A DNA stretch of 64,000 bases. It comes from Phytophthora sp. 'mugwort'. Lineage: Eukaryota > Oomycota > Peronosporomycetes > Peronosporales > Peronosporaceae. The position numbers were made by a program, and so were the translations under genes. Below are positions 10,500-21,360 of the stretch, in pieces (position 1 is the stretch's first letter; the number at the start of each line of letters is the position of its first letter). The stretch covers positions 124,001 to 188,000 of the forward strand of contig JAUCEF010000017.1 in assembly GCA_033558025.1 (NCBI GenBank), read 5' to 3'. Under the pieces are notes generated by a model. That model saw only the letters and a program-made list of their open reading frames with translations. It was not told the DNA's origin and made no database searches.

Positions 10500-12970
10500 A
10501 GTTGTTTTTCCGACCGATAGAACAGCAGGATTGTGGAAGACCCAAAGGAGACCGCGTATTAGCCTATCACATCATTGCAATTGAGAGTTTTCAGCGAATC
10601 AAAACAATTAGGGCTAGGCGTACCGTTCCGACACGTCCCGACAAATTTTTGTCGGAACCAGCGATAAAATATGATTATGCGATACAAATGTCAAGTCTAA
10701 CGAAAAAGTTCTGGCATATATGTAGCATTCGGACAACTAGGCATTTTCGTAGATTAGGAAGAAAGTTGGAGGACGTTGACACACATCCACTTGTTAGGTC
10801 ACACAGTTCGAAAAGCAGATCGAGAAGCATGAGCTTAACCGCGTTCGCGAATGTGAACACCATGAAGGCGCGAACCACAGCCATTGCCGCATTCAAGCGG
10901 ATGCTGGAGGAAGAGAATGTTAGCATGGAACGTCCAGGCTAGCATTCTCTTGGACAACTCGGCAAGCGGTTGGCGGCGACGATGGATCGCTTTGGCTACT
11001 ATCTCGCCACCAACGAAGGGAACAAAGGTAAGCTTGCATGCTATTCGGCAACTTTGTATATAAAAATGTTAAGTTGTGATTGCTCGATGAACAGCCGCAC
11101 TTGTGTGTCCCTACTGAGTTAATCTTGCTAAAGCAAAGCAAGACATTAGATAGGCATTGCTTAAAAAGAGAGAATTTGGCTTGGTTAACAAAGCTCCTCT
11201 TTGTACTAAGGAGGACTTACAGGCCCTTGTTCGCTATGTGTACAGCACAGCTCGCGTACATGCTGAATACCAAGACGCTGCGCTCGCGGGTCTAATTTGG
11301 CACTGCTTCGGGCGCTCTTCGGACTTAGGCTACATACAAAAGCAGCACGTGTAAGTATCAGCGAGCGGCACATTCTACATTCGGCTGCTGCGGGTCAAGA
11401 CATCAGAAGAACAAGGACTCACCTTGCTCCCTGACAAGAAGGACTTCTTGACGTGCCCTTTGCACGCGCTCGCCGTCGCACTGGCCACCCAGGATGCATC
11501 TTGTGCAGCGCTGCTTGACCAACTGCCCGAGCTTGTGTCTGAAGATGCTATCTCGATTGACACCGGTGCCCTGCTTCACGAGTTGTTGGCAGCTAAGCCG
11601 GCAACGCTTCAAGTTGCTTAAGTACCGTCGATCATGCCCGTCTTGCTTCGGAGTCGGTCCTGTCGCCTACGCTCGTGTCCAGGAATCTCCGTACCGTTGC
11701 GCCGCTGCGTGCAGACATAAGCACACAAGATCAAGGAAAAAACGAACCGGGAGGCGGATACACCAAGCGGGGTGAGGATGGGGTGCAGGTTTAAGTGAAC
11801 AGGATGCTCAAGCGCGTAGCTGAACCTGCTGGAGCCACCGTACCTTGACCTCACATTATTTCCGCCGTGGCGGTGCTCAGCACGCGAACACCGACGACCA
11901 CCTAGCTGCTCAGTGGATCTTCGACCGCGGGGCGTGGGATATGACGAAGACGAACAAGGCCTTCGCCTACGTCACTAACACGGCTCGTGAGGGCAGGAAA
12001 GTGGCTCGACTCTTGAGCGGATGGGGGGCGGACGAGTCGTCCACGATCCTCGACGTTGTGGAGCTGGATCATATTAGCCAGGAACGGCTAGGTCGCTTGC
12101 AGGCTTGTCTATTCAGCACCCTGCTCAGGTCTTAAGCAACAACGACTGAACGTAAGCACCAAGGTATTGAGCATACTCACAGCGTACATCATTCGCTACT
12201 TCCCGCAGTTAATGGAGCTTGCGCCGACAGCCCCTATCGTCACACGCGTGGAGGAGTGCTTGGCAGCCGCGGAGATACCGATTGCTGACACGCTTGCATG
12301 GTTTGATGCGCTGCACGACGGCGCTACTCCACCTGATAAAGAACAACAAGAAGAACAAGACGCAAGCCAACACTCATGCCCAAGAATGGATCACCTTCTT
12401 GCTGTCATTCAAGAACTTATCGCTACGAACAATGCACTAGCTGCACGCCTGCCGATCGTCGAGGCGGCTTTGTTGAACCCGAAGGAGAAGTACGGAAGAC
12501 CTGCAGTCGAACAATCCGAAGAAGCATCAGAACAGGAGCCGAAACCCAAGCGCAGGAAGAAACAAGTCACGAACCTTTCAGCCGCTTGGTACGAATGGTA
12601 CACGCGCGTGCCGCGCATCTGGGACTCCGCTGATCGCCAAAAAAAGTCGGAGTCCCGTCACATCGTTGCCTTCATGAAGCTCTTCTTCGACGCGGGCTTC
12701 ATCCTAGACGCCAAAGCGAGGGACTACAAGGACCAAGTCCTCGACTTATGTCGCCGCATTGAAGCCGAACTACTCGCGTTCTTGAAGGCCCCTGGCGTCA
12801 ACGCAAAAGAGCTGGAAGTGTCCTGCGCGCACTGCGTCCGCTCCACAAGTCCGGCGTCTTGGACGAGCGTATCATGATCTATAAGCGCCAACTTGCAGTC
12901 GGAAGCATCGCTGATCCTGCACCTGTTGACTTTCTAGACATACTCACCCCTGTCGGTGGCGTGTAAGACA
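10500..12970 (+). mobile_element. decayed Crypton (tyrosine recombinase DNA transposon)
   Basis: The plus strand carries, in shifting frames, a recombinase of the oomycete Crypton type. The N-terminal helical domain reads NTMKARTTAIAAFKRMLEEE (10,855-10,915) and DRFGYYLATNEGNKG (10,985-11,030). The core-binding/catalytic start is CTKEDLQALVRYVYSTARVH (11,205) and GLIWHCFGRSSDLGYIQKQH (11,290-11,350). Here the Arg of GRSSDLG is the likely first catalytic Arg. TSHYFRRGGAQHA (11,848) supplies the His-x-x-Arg pair, and FAYVTN (about 11,962) a candidate Tyr. A 236-residue C-terminal block follows from 12,167 with ELIATNNALAARL and a lysine-rich linker. A last block ends DFLDILTPVGGV-stop at 12,966. 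Frame breaks at about 10,935, 10,990, 11,350, 11,620 and 12,130 make it inactive. Element ends were not found. Confidence 0.75.
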
Positions 12971-13169
12971 GTTAGTTATACATTTAAATACATGTCCATC
13001 CTCACACCACACTGGTTATATATACAGCAACCATCACGTTCTCACAAACCTCATAGCGCGCCGCATACAAACTGCAAACACCACCTGGACACACACATCA
13101 CAGCACAGAACGCATATCACGCGAACACACACAAGCACACAGTCTTGCCTCCAATCCTATCGGGAACAG

Positions 13170-13241
13170 TAGCACCGGCCTGACTCAAACAGACATCTCA
13201 GGGCCGAAGTCCTGCGCTCTTGCCTGTTGAGCTACGGTGCT
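13170..13241 (-). repeat. tRNA-like sequence, possibly a tRNA-derived SINE head
   Basis: Read on minus, AGCACCG and CGGTGCT form a perfect 7-bp acceptor stem. GCTC/GAGC forms a D stem around AACAGGCAA. GTCTG/CAGGC forms a T stem (one G-U, one C-G swap) with loop TTTGAGT, close to the B box GTTCRANNC. TAGCTCAACAGG resembles an A box. The anticodon arm is one base short (CAGG...CCTG with 8 bases between). This argues against a working tRNA and for a pseudo-tRNA or the head of a SINE. Oomycete genomes carry tRNA-derived SINEs. Downstream on minus is CA/GT-rich sequence without an obvious tail. Confidence 0.5.
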
Positions 13242-13554
13242 CGAGGGCGGGGGCGGAGGCGGAGGCGTCATGGCATGTGAGTGCGATATGTCTCTGTCAG
13301 GAGGCCTGCGCAGTAGCTCGCAAAAATCGAAGACTGAGGTCGTTGTGGCTCCGTCGGCGAGCCCAGTCTCCCACAGCCACAAAAAAGCGTGGCATGTCTA
13401 TTCACCGACGCATGGTAGGCCGCTATTGGATGATATAAAGGCCAATCGCGAAGGCTATAGACGGCCACACACTCTATCAGTGTATTATTGGTCAATGTTT
13501 TTCAACCAATAGAGATTCAAACCGGATACTCGCCGGCAAATGCTTTAAATGGTG

Positions 13555-13570
13555 CCCCCCCCCCCCCCCC
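13555..13570. repeat. poly(C) tract
   Basis: A run of 16 C. The surrounding stretch 13,300-14,050 shows no coding region I can support. It contains a small inverted repeat, TATTGGT...ACCAATA, near 13,486-13,512. Confidence 0.8.
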
Positions 13571-14051
13571 TTGCTGGCGTTTCGCCGTCATTAATTAATT
13601 TGCCGGGCCCGGTGCACATTGCTCCGGGCTTAAAACGGCGTGTATGTTAAAAAGGCAATTTTCTTAGCCTAGAGGCCATTTCCTTGCGGCTTTAAGCGCT
13701 TTTTGTATGACAGGAAATTCAAAGGCGGGAGGCAAAACAATCCCTAAACCTAAATTACCAGTATAGTGTCGCGTAATACCGGTTTATTGTCCTGTCTTGT
13801 TCTTATCATCCCATGTGTCGGAATGTGAAGGGATGTCGGAACCGTCATGATATGGTACTGTACTTTTAGGTCTTGAAAGAGAAGGCCCCACTAAGAGCGG
13901 CGGCGTTGAGCCCTCCCTGCGCCGCCCACGCTGTTGCTGTTACTTCGCTCCGTCGAGCCGTTCAGCCTCGGTCGTGGAAACCCGATGATGCCAAATAATA
14001 AAAAAAATACTCAGCGGTTATTTCTGTTGTCGCCCCAACACATTGACAGCT

Positions 14052-14753
14052 CTACCGATGATACTTTAGCAGGTGACGCTTCCGTGTACCGAACGACTTG
14101 ACACCGCGCTCCAGCTCGTAAGGCTTCAGCGCCGGGTCGCTCTCTGTTTTCTTCAAGGTGCTGCTGCAGGTGGGTACAGGCACGTGCTCCGCAATGGAAA
14201 GTCGCGACAGGAACGCCGGTCTCGGTTTCGGACCCGTGGCCCCTGCTACCCTCGGCGGCACGGGAGCCATCTGCAGCACGTCGGCGAAGGTGCGCACCCT
14301 CTCACCATCTTTATCGACGACCTCCCAGTCGTCCTGTATCACGACCCACGCATCGATGCCGTTGTTAGTGGCGGCCACCTCGCTCCAGTCCTCTTCGTCC
14401 GCGAGCTCCGAGGCCGCGTCGTCGTCTGCGTGTAGATCCACAAACAGCAGCTCCGTGGGCTCCTGCACGCGGGCAGCAGCAGTGGCGGCCACCGTGTCGC
14501 GGGTGAGGTCGCCCAGCATGACGGCCGCCACGTCTTCGCGGTAGTTGGCGGCCACCAGCACGTCGCGACGCACGTCCACCGCCACCGACGGGAAGACCTC
14601 GCCCAGCACATGCAGCTTTTGCTTGCTGGCCATCGTGTCGATGGATCGCACGCGGCGCGCGGCTGTCAGCGCCTCCATGATCTCCATCTCATCCGCGAGC
14701 CAGCGCTTGGCTACTCGGAGACTCGTGCCCTTGCGCGCGCAGCGACTCGCCAT
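14052..14753 (-). CDS. CUE-domain-like protein (233 aa), otherwise uncharacterised
   Basis: A single-exon frame of 233 codons starts at an ATG (14,753) and has the high third-position GC of the neighbouring genes. Residues about 48-85 (LHVLGEVFPSVAVDVRRDVL followed by AANYREDVAAVMLGD) fit the CUE fold: a hydrophobic-Phe-Pro turn in the first helix and the paired hydrophobics of the third helix. CUE domains bind ubiquitin. The middle is acidic (HADDDAASELADEEDWSEV) and the C-terminus basic (TRKRHLLKYHR), without further domains I recognise. It is divergent from the GDAP2-like gene, whose start lies 620 bp away, so they may share a promoter region. The CUE assignment is a pattern judgement and the role is unknown. 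Confidence 0.7.
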   Translation of the reverse strand: MASRCARKGTSLRVAKRWLADEMEIMEALTAARRVRSIDTMASKQKLHVLGEVFPSVAVDVRRDVLVAANYREDVAAVMLGDLTRDTVAATAAARVQEPTELLFVDLHADDDAASELADEEDWSEVAATNNGIDAWVVIQDDWEVVDKDGERVRTFADVLQMAPVPPRVAGATGPKPRPAFLSRLSIAEHVPVPTCSSTLKKTESDPALKPYELERGVKSFGTRKRHLLKYHR

Positions 14754-15290
14754 TGTCGTAGTAGATTGTCTGTCTAATGAGGTGCCTGAGGCAACACGGA
14801 GTCAAACTGAGAATGAAGCTAGAGGATATGATGGGACCGCTGCACTGTTTGTTGAGCTGGGCAAGTTCTTGCGGTTGTGGCGCCCGATTCCACGCGAAAA
14901 GTCGCAGAAGAAGGCCACGTCGCGAGCGTCAGTATATTGGAGGCTGTATCGTATATGTCAGGGAATGCACGATAGCAATGAGCCATTTGGTCCTTCTCCT
15001 AATAGCCGTCGAGTTTCCAGTTTATTTGATTTCCAGAGGTTTGTTTGCGAAATCAGATCTGAAATAGCCGTGTCAAACCGAACGTGGGGCGGTAATCGCT
15101 GACCCAGAGTGCTGGTCCCGTCGGTCTTAATCCCGCAGTCGCACGCATACGCTCCGACGGCGCACGCATCCTGCCACCTTCGCTCACCACGTCGTCGGAG
15201 TGCCTCGGTGGGTGGGGTTCGCGAGAGTCCAGTCGCCGGCGGCCAAACGATACACGTCACATCTTCAACGACCATCACTGACTAGGCGAA

Positions 15291-15332
15291 TGTTGGCCCA
15301 ACGAAATGTCGTCCTAGTTCGTACGACATTTC
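15291..15332. promoter_or_regulatory. two palindromes just upstream of the GDAP2-like gene
   Basis: GTTGGCCCAAC (15,291-15,301) is a perfect palindrome. GAAATGTCGT (15,303-15,312) and ACGACATTTC (15,323-15,332) form a perfect 10-bp inverted repeat with a 10-bp spacer, ending 40 bp before the start codon. The spacing suits a dimeric DNA-binding protein or a 5'UTR hairpin. No known factor is assigned. Confidence 0.4.
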
Positions 15333-15372
15333 ATGGGTGGATCTTCAACCGTCGCACCAATCAACCCCGATA

Positions 15373-17053
15373 ATGGCAGGCGAGACACCCTTCGAGTGGG
15401 AGCCCCTGGACGTCTGGGACGCCGCCACCGCGACGTCATTCCCCACCTCAATCGATGACCCTCTCTCCTCTGTGGACGACGCGCCGTTCCCCATCCGCGC
15501 GCCGCTCAACGCCAAGCTATCTCTCTGGCGCGGCCCGCTCTACCGTCTGCGTGTCGATGCTGTTGTCAACTCGACGTGTGAGTCCATGCGCGAGAGCGAC
15601 GGCGACTTTGGAAAATTGCTGAAAGCCGCCGGACCGGAGATTGCAGTCGAGTGTGACGCTGCCGGCATGTGTCGCACGGGGGAGGCCGTGCTCACGCGGG
15701 GTTGTCAGCTCCCGGCCAAGTTCATTCTGCACACTGTGGGGCCACGCTACCTGCCCAAGTACCACAACGCAGCGGAGCACGCGCTGCACTCGTGCTATCG
15801 AAGTGTACTTACCGTCGCTCGGGAGAACGGGCTGCGCTCAGTGGCAATTGGATGCATCTATACACTGCGCAAAGGGTACCCAAGAGAGGAGGCTGCCCAT
15901 ATTGCGGCGAGAACGGTGCGGCGCTACTTGGAACACTATGGCGACGATTTCGACCGGATTATTATCTGTGTGGACTCGGTGCAAGACATGTATGTGTACG
16001 AGAGGGTGCTACCGCTGTACTTCCCGCGGGTGATGATCGAGCAGCAGGAATCGCTACAAGTGCTAGCGACGCGAGATCTCGGTGTGTATGCAAAAAAATC
16101 TCGTATTTGTGGAGATTACTTTCTAATAGCGTGACCTGTTTCCAGGTGACGGCTTCGGTGAGCCCATCATTGCAGAGCGCAAGATCCGAATCGGCAATCT
16201 CAGCAGCGCGTCGTTCTTTGATTCTGAACACAACACCAACCAACACGAGTATAATCGTTCTGACAGCGGGAGCAAGAAGCAGATAGAAAAATGTGAGCTT
16301 CCCTACGATGTCGCTGCTGAACCTGAAACTGATGAAGTAGAGAGCGATATTCGAGCATTTCGGGCCATGCTAGCTGATCCAGATGCGGAGCGCTTAGGCA
16401 GGCTGCAACAGATGCAGGAAGAACGACAGCGGCGAGCAGCGGAGGCTTTAATCGAGGAGCAGAAACGGCTTGAGAAGGTTACAGCCAGCTCAACGGAATG
16501 GAACTACGTCGCTGCTCTTCACCGTGCGACGAAGGAAGATTTTTCGGATCTGAAGGCTCTCGGTTTCTGCTACTGTGGTGGAGTGGATCTTTCGGGGCTG
16601 CCTGTAATTGTCTACCTTGCTGGAAAGTTGCGGGTGAGCGAGCTCGATATGGAGCGGATACTGCTATTTGTTCTGTTGACTCTTGACTCGCAGCGAGCGG
16701 CTCTCACTGCGATCAGCCCTCAATTTAGCGTGCTTTATGTGCACTCGGACGTGACAAACGATAACCAGCCTCCTATCGCCTGGCTCAAGCGACTCTTTCG
16801 TGTGTTTACGGCGGTGGCAGCACATCGTGCTCCAAGTGATCGCCCCCTGCATAATAAGGGGGCCGATCCGGTGCTTCGCTTTTTCTACGTGCTGGAGCCA
16901 TCTTTCGGGTTCAAGTTCCAGCTACTGCTGTCAAAAGGATACTGTGACGGTGGCGGATTCTACAACCAGGTCGTGTATTTGCAGCATTCCGAGATGTTGG
17001 ACAGTATTGCTCCAGCTCTTCAACTACCGTCACACATCTACTCGTACGCGTGA
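15373..17053 (+). CDS. GDAP2-like protein: macro domain plus CRAL-TRIO domain (538 aa)
   Basis: Exons 15,373-16,081 and 16,146-17,053 are joined by a 64-nt intron (GTGTGT...TTTCCAG), and the phase closes to 538 codons. The first ATG is at 15,373. The N-terminal half is a macro domain (residues about 50-235): VDAVVNSTCESMRES, GCQLPAKFILHTVGP and SVAIGCIYTLRKGYPREEAA are the ADP-ribose-binding loops. The middle is a charged linker with a coiled coil (LGRLQQMQEERQRRAAEALI). The C-terminal half is a SEC14/CRAL-TRIO-like domain (DLSGLPVIVYLAGKLR, FSVLYVHSDV, FYVLEPSFGFKFQ). This order and length match ganglioside-induced differentiation-associated protein 2 of animals and plants, whose molecular role is poorly known. 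One oddity is that CVDSVQDMYVYERVLPLYFP shows an intact macro-domain end, so the gene looks functional. Confidence 0.88.
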
Positions 17054-17214
17054 GCACTGGAATCCGCTTTCTGTTCATTTGTATGTGTTTAATACTCTAA
17101 TGGTGATGATTTGAATAGGCCTAAGGAAGCATTCAGCAACATCACTCCAGAAAACGTATCACCAAAACTATATCTTCCATTCTGAGTCATTTGATTGTAT
17201 TTTTGTCAGTACGT

Positions 17215-18836
17215 CTACTGCTTCCACTTCGACACCTGCTGCACGATCACCATGGACTGCGCATCGGAGCCCGCAACGAGCGTGTCGGACTCCGTATGGA
17301 CGGCCAGGGCGTTCCACGGCTGAGACCCTGAGGCGAGCGGCTGTACCTGAAGGCCACCCGGTCCCTTGGAGAAGCCGTTGGACGCAGAATCACCCCTAAC
17401 GCCAATCCTAGTCAAGGTCTGACTCACTGTAGATCCAGTGTAACGCTCGTACTCGACAGAGTCGCGAGCATTGCGACCGTAATGGAAGTCCCAGCAGTTG
17501 ACCACGGCATCGTCGCCACTCGTATAAAGATACCGAGGGGATGCAGAGTGGAGCTTCACCGCTCGAACAGCACGTTGGTGGTACGCCTCAGTGCGGAATG
17601 GCGCGTCAAGTTTGCGACGATCCCAGAAGCTCACGCGGCCATCATCAGCGCCGGTGATCAGCAATTCAGGCCGCGTGGGGTGCGTCTCTAGCGCAGTCAA
17701 GATACTTTTCGAACTTGGACTGAGACGTAGCAATTGCGAGCAGCACCATCCTATTAGTACATATCTAGACATATTAACGCACATGGAGTAGATAGGATCA
17801 AACGTACTCTGCGCATATCGTGACAGGAAATTGGTTGTTCACCGTGAGGTCCCAAATGCGAAGCTGGCTTCCGAGCGCCGAGCTGTCACAGCAAGTGAAG
17901 AACTCATTAGCTCGCCAGAAAAACAAACGCGTCCATGCACCACAACTCGAAACATACCCAACTGTGGCGACGACCGAATCGCGGCTCAAGAACTTCACTG
18001 CGTTAATCGGTAGTCTGCTCGTGTCCTTGTTCTCTGCATGCATCCGACGCCCACACAGCATCAAACGTAAATTCCAGCACAATATCTCCATATTCCTCTT
18101 CAGCCATTCTTCCTACCAATCTTGTCGACGCTCACAACGTCATCCAGCTTGAGCCACGCCAAGGCTCCACCAGCGCTGGCAGTAATGAGACTCGTCCGGT
18201 TCTCGCTGACTTCTACACACGTAGCCGAATTGCCAGCAAACACCTGCTCCCACTGCGGGATTGCGAATGCAGACAGCGGCTTGGCCGAGTCTCCGTCCGT
18301 CATGGCATCGTCGTCTCCAGCGGTAGAAGACACGCGGAAGGCGAAGACGCCACCCGCGGAGGACGCGCTGACTAGCAGGTTTTCTCCCCTGACAGTCACG
18401 AACTGCAGCGCATTTACGTCTCCCTCATGATCCGCTTCGGCCAAGGTGCTCAGCTCGCACGGACGAACATCGTCCTGTCCGCGTCTACGACAGCACCAAA
18501 CCACAATCAGTCTCAAAAAATCGATTTGCATCTTTTCCTGCTTCTGACGCACCTAAATTCCTTCCGCAGCTCCCGCTCGTCGCGCATGGGTCGCACAGGC
18601 AAGTGCAGCGACACGTGGTTGGTCTAAGCATGTCATCGAAGAGGTTGGTGTGAGTTACCGGTGTCGGAATGTTGCGGGGCGCGGCGACTCACCTCGTTGT
18701 CCCAGCCGCCCGACGCCACCAGAGGCAGCACATCGTACTCCTCTTGCAGCGTCTCGGACGCGTAGTGGACGTCGCTCACCACGCACAAAGCCTTGATCTT
18801 CTCAGCCACGAAGTGTCTTGATACCGATGCGCTCAT
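17215..18836 (-). CDS. NUP43: Nup43-like WD40 nucleoporin (412 aa, six exons)
   Basis: Six exons close in phase to 412 codons: 18,836-18,693; 18,623-18,553; 18,484-18,117; 18,033-17,958; 17,882-17,808; 17,719-17,215. Introns are 56-89 nt with GTGAGT, GTGCGT, GTAGGA, GTATGT and GTACGT donors. WD40 repeat signatures recur: LVASGGWDNE, DVNALQFVTV, SLITASAGGALAWLKL, PINAVKFLSRDSVVATVG, SQLRIWDL, LLITGADDGRVSFWDRRKLD and YLYTSGDDAVVNCWDFHYG. The length is close to Nup43 (about 380 residues), a seven-bladed propeller on the outer Nup107-160 ring of the nuclear pore. The repeat spacing and the final WDRRK/WNALAVH pair favour Nup43 over other WD40 proteins, but a sequence search should confirm it. 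Confidence 0.75.
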
Positions 18837-18839
18837 GCT

Positions 18840-19411
18840 TGCTTGCTTGACTGGGCGAGACGATCAGACTGTTTCGATGTGAGATAAAGTACGGTACTAG
18901 TATGCTATTTTCGTGTATATAACATCTATATAGACTTATCAAATGAAATAATTATTCAATGTTTAAGCACTTTATAAAATTATAATTAAATGTTTAAGTC
19001 CAAACAATAATATATTGTGCGAATAATTAGCCAGACACAATACAGCAAAATATGTTCTGTCAAGAATTTGGAAAACACTACTACAGTATTGCTGAAGAAA
19101 ATTGAGATATATGTAGTATTGCTTTGAATACACTGTACGGTATTCGTTATCGGACACCCAACGGGCATGATCGAACAAATCACGAGACGATAGACACGGT
19201 AAACATTTCTCGTTGATTGTGGAGGCCTCCCAACCTCTAAAGCTCTACTGCCTCCAGAACCAATCTCCTCATCTTCTTCTTCTCTACAATATGATGCGCG
19301 GCGGCACGTACACACGGCGTCTCCGCCAAAAATTGCTCTCGTAGGAGTGTCATCCGTCGCGGTGTCGTCGCAGGCGCAATCACGACGGCCAACCAACCGA
19401 CCAAAGGCTGT
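18840..19411. other. AT-rich intergenic region
   Basis: Between the Nup43-like start and the ceramide synthase stop, 18,890-19,200 is markedly AT-rich. The remainder shows no supported gene. Confidence 0.6.
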
Positions 19412-20528
19412 CTACTCGGCCTTGGGAGCACGACGGCGCCGGGGTTTAACCGCGTCGGCAACCGTCGACTCGAGCGGCTTCTCGTCCTCCTCCTCTGCTG
19501 CCTCGTCCTCTTCGCACTCCGAGTCGCTGCGAATGTCCTTCTCAACGCTACCGTCGCCAAGCGCCTTCAATACCATCTTGACGATCAGAACTCCCCAGTA
19601 GATGTGGAGCACAAGCAGCAGGCACAGGAAGCCGAACCAGACAAACCAGACCCAGTACCATACGGGGGCTGCGATACCGTGGAAGCTGCCGGCCTCCATG
19701 ATCGGCACGATGATGTCCCGGTAGGCGAATACGTAGCCGCTGTGCAGAATGTTGTACGAGTAGAAGAACCAACGCACCAGGAACCATACGAGCGCGAACA
19801 GGCCAAAGAAGACGTTCGCCACTGTTTCCCACTGCAGATACACGAACACCTTGGCTGAAATTGCAGCAACAAACAATATCAGAGCGTCAGTCAACTGCAG
19901 GTAACAAACTTGAAAAAATGATTGTTGCAGCCAGCGTACCGGTCTCGAGCAGCAAGTCGTTAACGTCGTGGATCATGAGCACGCAGAGGCCGACCTTTGT
20001 GAGATCGACGTAGTACGAGAAGAGCATGAGCGCGATTGTGGCAAAGTGGTGAATGAGCATCTCGGTGTTGTCCTTGCGTTTGACGGTGTAATGTTTGTTG
20101 GTGATGTTGAGCATGAAGTCGATGCTCTGGAACCAAAAACTCAGGTAAATCATGTAGTACCAGCGCTGCGTCTCGTTGGCCTCATACGGGAACTCCTTGA
20201 AATACTCCTCCTTGTTAAGGAACCACGACTCGTGCCAGCCGATATACAACCCAAAGATGTGGAGCGCGCCCACCGCTGCGTTCTTGTAAAGCGACTCGCG
20301 CATCTTGTCCTGCTTATCCTTGGTCAGCCAGCCCTTGCGCAGCGTGTAGCGTACAACAGGGCGGATGAACACCATGTCCACCACGAAGTGGTAGGCGTAC
20401 AGACCAGCCATGGCCATGCCGAAGCGCTTGGCCTCCGCCATGGGGTCGCACTCGGTCAGGAAGCACGGCATGACAACGAGGAGTATACTGAATTGCGCTC
20501 GACGCGTGGACTTTCGCACTGAGCTCAT
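19412..20528 (-). CDS. ceramide synthase (TLC/LAG1 family, 343 aa)
   Basis: Two exons, 20,528-19,940 and 19,854-19,412, join across an 85-nt GTACGC...TTTCAG intron. The Lag1 motif is plain: MLIHHFATIALMLFSYYVDL and GLCVLMIHDVNDLLLETAKV, with the catalytic His pair (HH) and the conserved HD..D. The enzyme acylates sphingoid bases in the ER membrane. Several membrane segments are visible (SILLVVMPCFL, GLYAYHFVVDMVFI, WYYMIYLSFWFQSIDF, VWYWVWFVWFGFLCLLLVLH). The C-terminus is acidic then basic (SECEEDEAAEEEDE...PRRRRAPKAE), where animal enzymes carry regulatory phosphosites. The start at 20,528 is the first ATG in frame. A later ATG at 20,471 or an upstream exon is possible, because the N-terminal 20 residues look unlike the family. 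Confidence 0.88.
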
Positions 20529-20599
20529 CAACGGACCGGCCGTTAGCTGTGTATCCCACACCGTCCCCGCGGCCAATCAAAGCTTTTGGCTCTCATTTT

Positions 20600-21360
20600 G
20601 ACAAATCATACGCCACGTCAAGTCAATCCACTTGGTTTTAGTATGTCCCCAGCTGTTTTTAGTTGCTTTCGACCATCCGCGGCAGATGGCTACAATCGAC
20701 GTGACGCCAGAGATGGCTTGCTCGTGATGCAGTGGTAAGGCACGTCCGATCCATGCAACGTTGTTAGCATGAGCGGGCGGGCGGCGTTTATACTACGCCA
20801 AGATCATTATACATCGAGCACAATGCGCGTTTTCTGTCATCCGCAGCGTTGAACTCCGTACCGCTGTACTGGCCGATTCACGGCTGGACACTTGGATTCA
20901 CTAGGATACATCCGGCTGCAGCGCCTGTCCAGTCGTTTGGCCGCAAGAGAAACGAATCCTCGTAACCAATCATGCACCGACGCGTACGTATGACCTGTTG
21001 AAGTGTGCGTGGCACTGCATCATCGAGATGTTGCAGCGCGAGCTGGGGAGCATAGAGGAAATGGAGCGGCGAGTGGCAACGGTGTTGTGTCGACAGCCGA
21101 GACTGCAGTCAATAGCAGATGAAGATGGCGTGGAGAGGAATATGGAGAGGTTATACTCCATGTCAGGTTGGCAATCGGTGGAGGGATGACAAGAACAAAG
21201 GCTGAAACGCCACACAGCGTCGTTGTGCATTCATCGCGCCTTGACGAGGCCATATGGTTATATTAATGGGGAAATAATGGTGCTCCTATTTACTACTTAT
21301 GTGTGGGGTGTACGCAGCTTGCTGTTAAATCTATTCAGACTTTGATGTTGCTAAAGCGGT
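20600..21360. other. intergenic region without a supported gene
   Basis: Upstream of the ceramide synthase and downstream of the SLC1 gene. A 63-codon plus-strand frame at 20,998-21,189 has no features that single it out. Confidence 0.5.

Noticed and set aside
1893..13987. shared 16-mer GTCGTGGAAACCCGAT at about 1,893 and 13,972
   Set aside because: A 16-base match is near chance for a window this long and the flanks are unrelated.
19968..20522. 184-codon plus-strand frame
   Set aside because: Antisense to the ceramide synthase, whose Lag1 motif identifies the coding strand.
20998..21189. 63-codon plus-strand frame with helical composition
   Set aside because: Short, isolated, without homology signal, and overlapped by other frames on minus.
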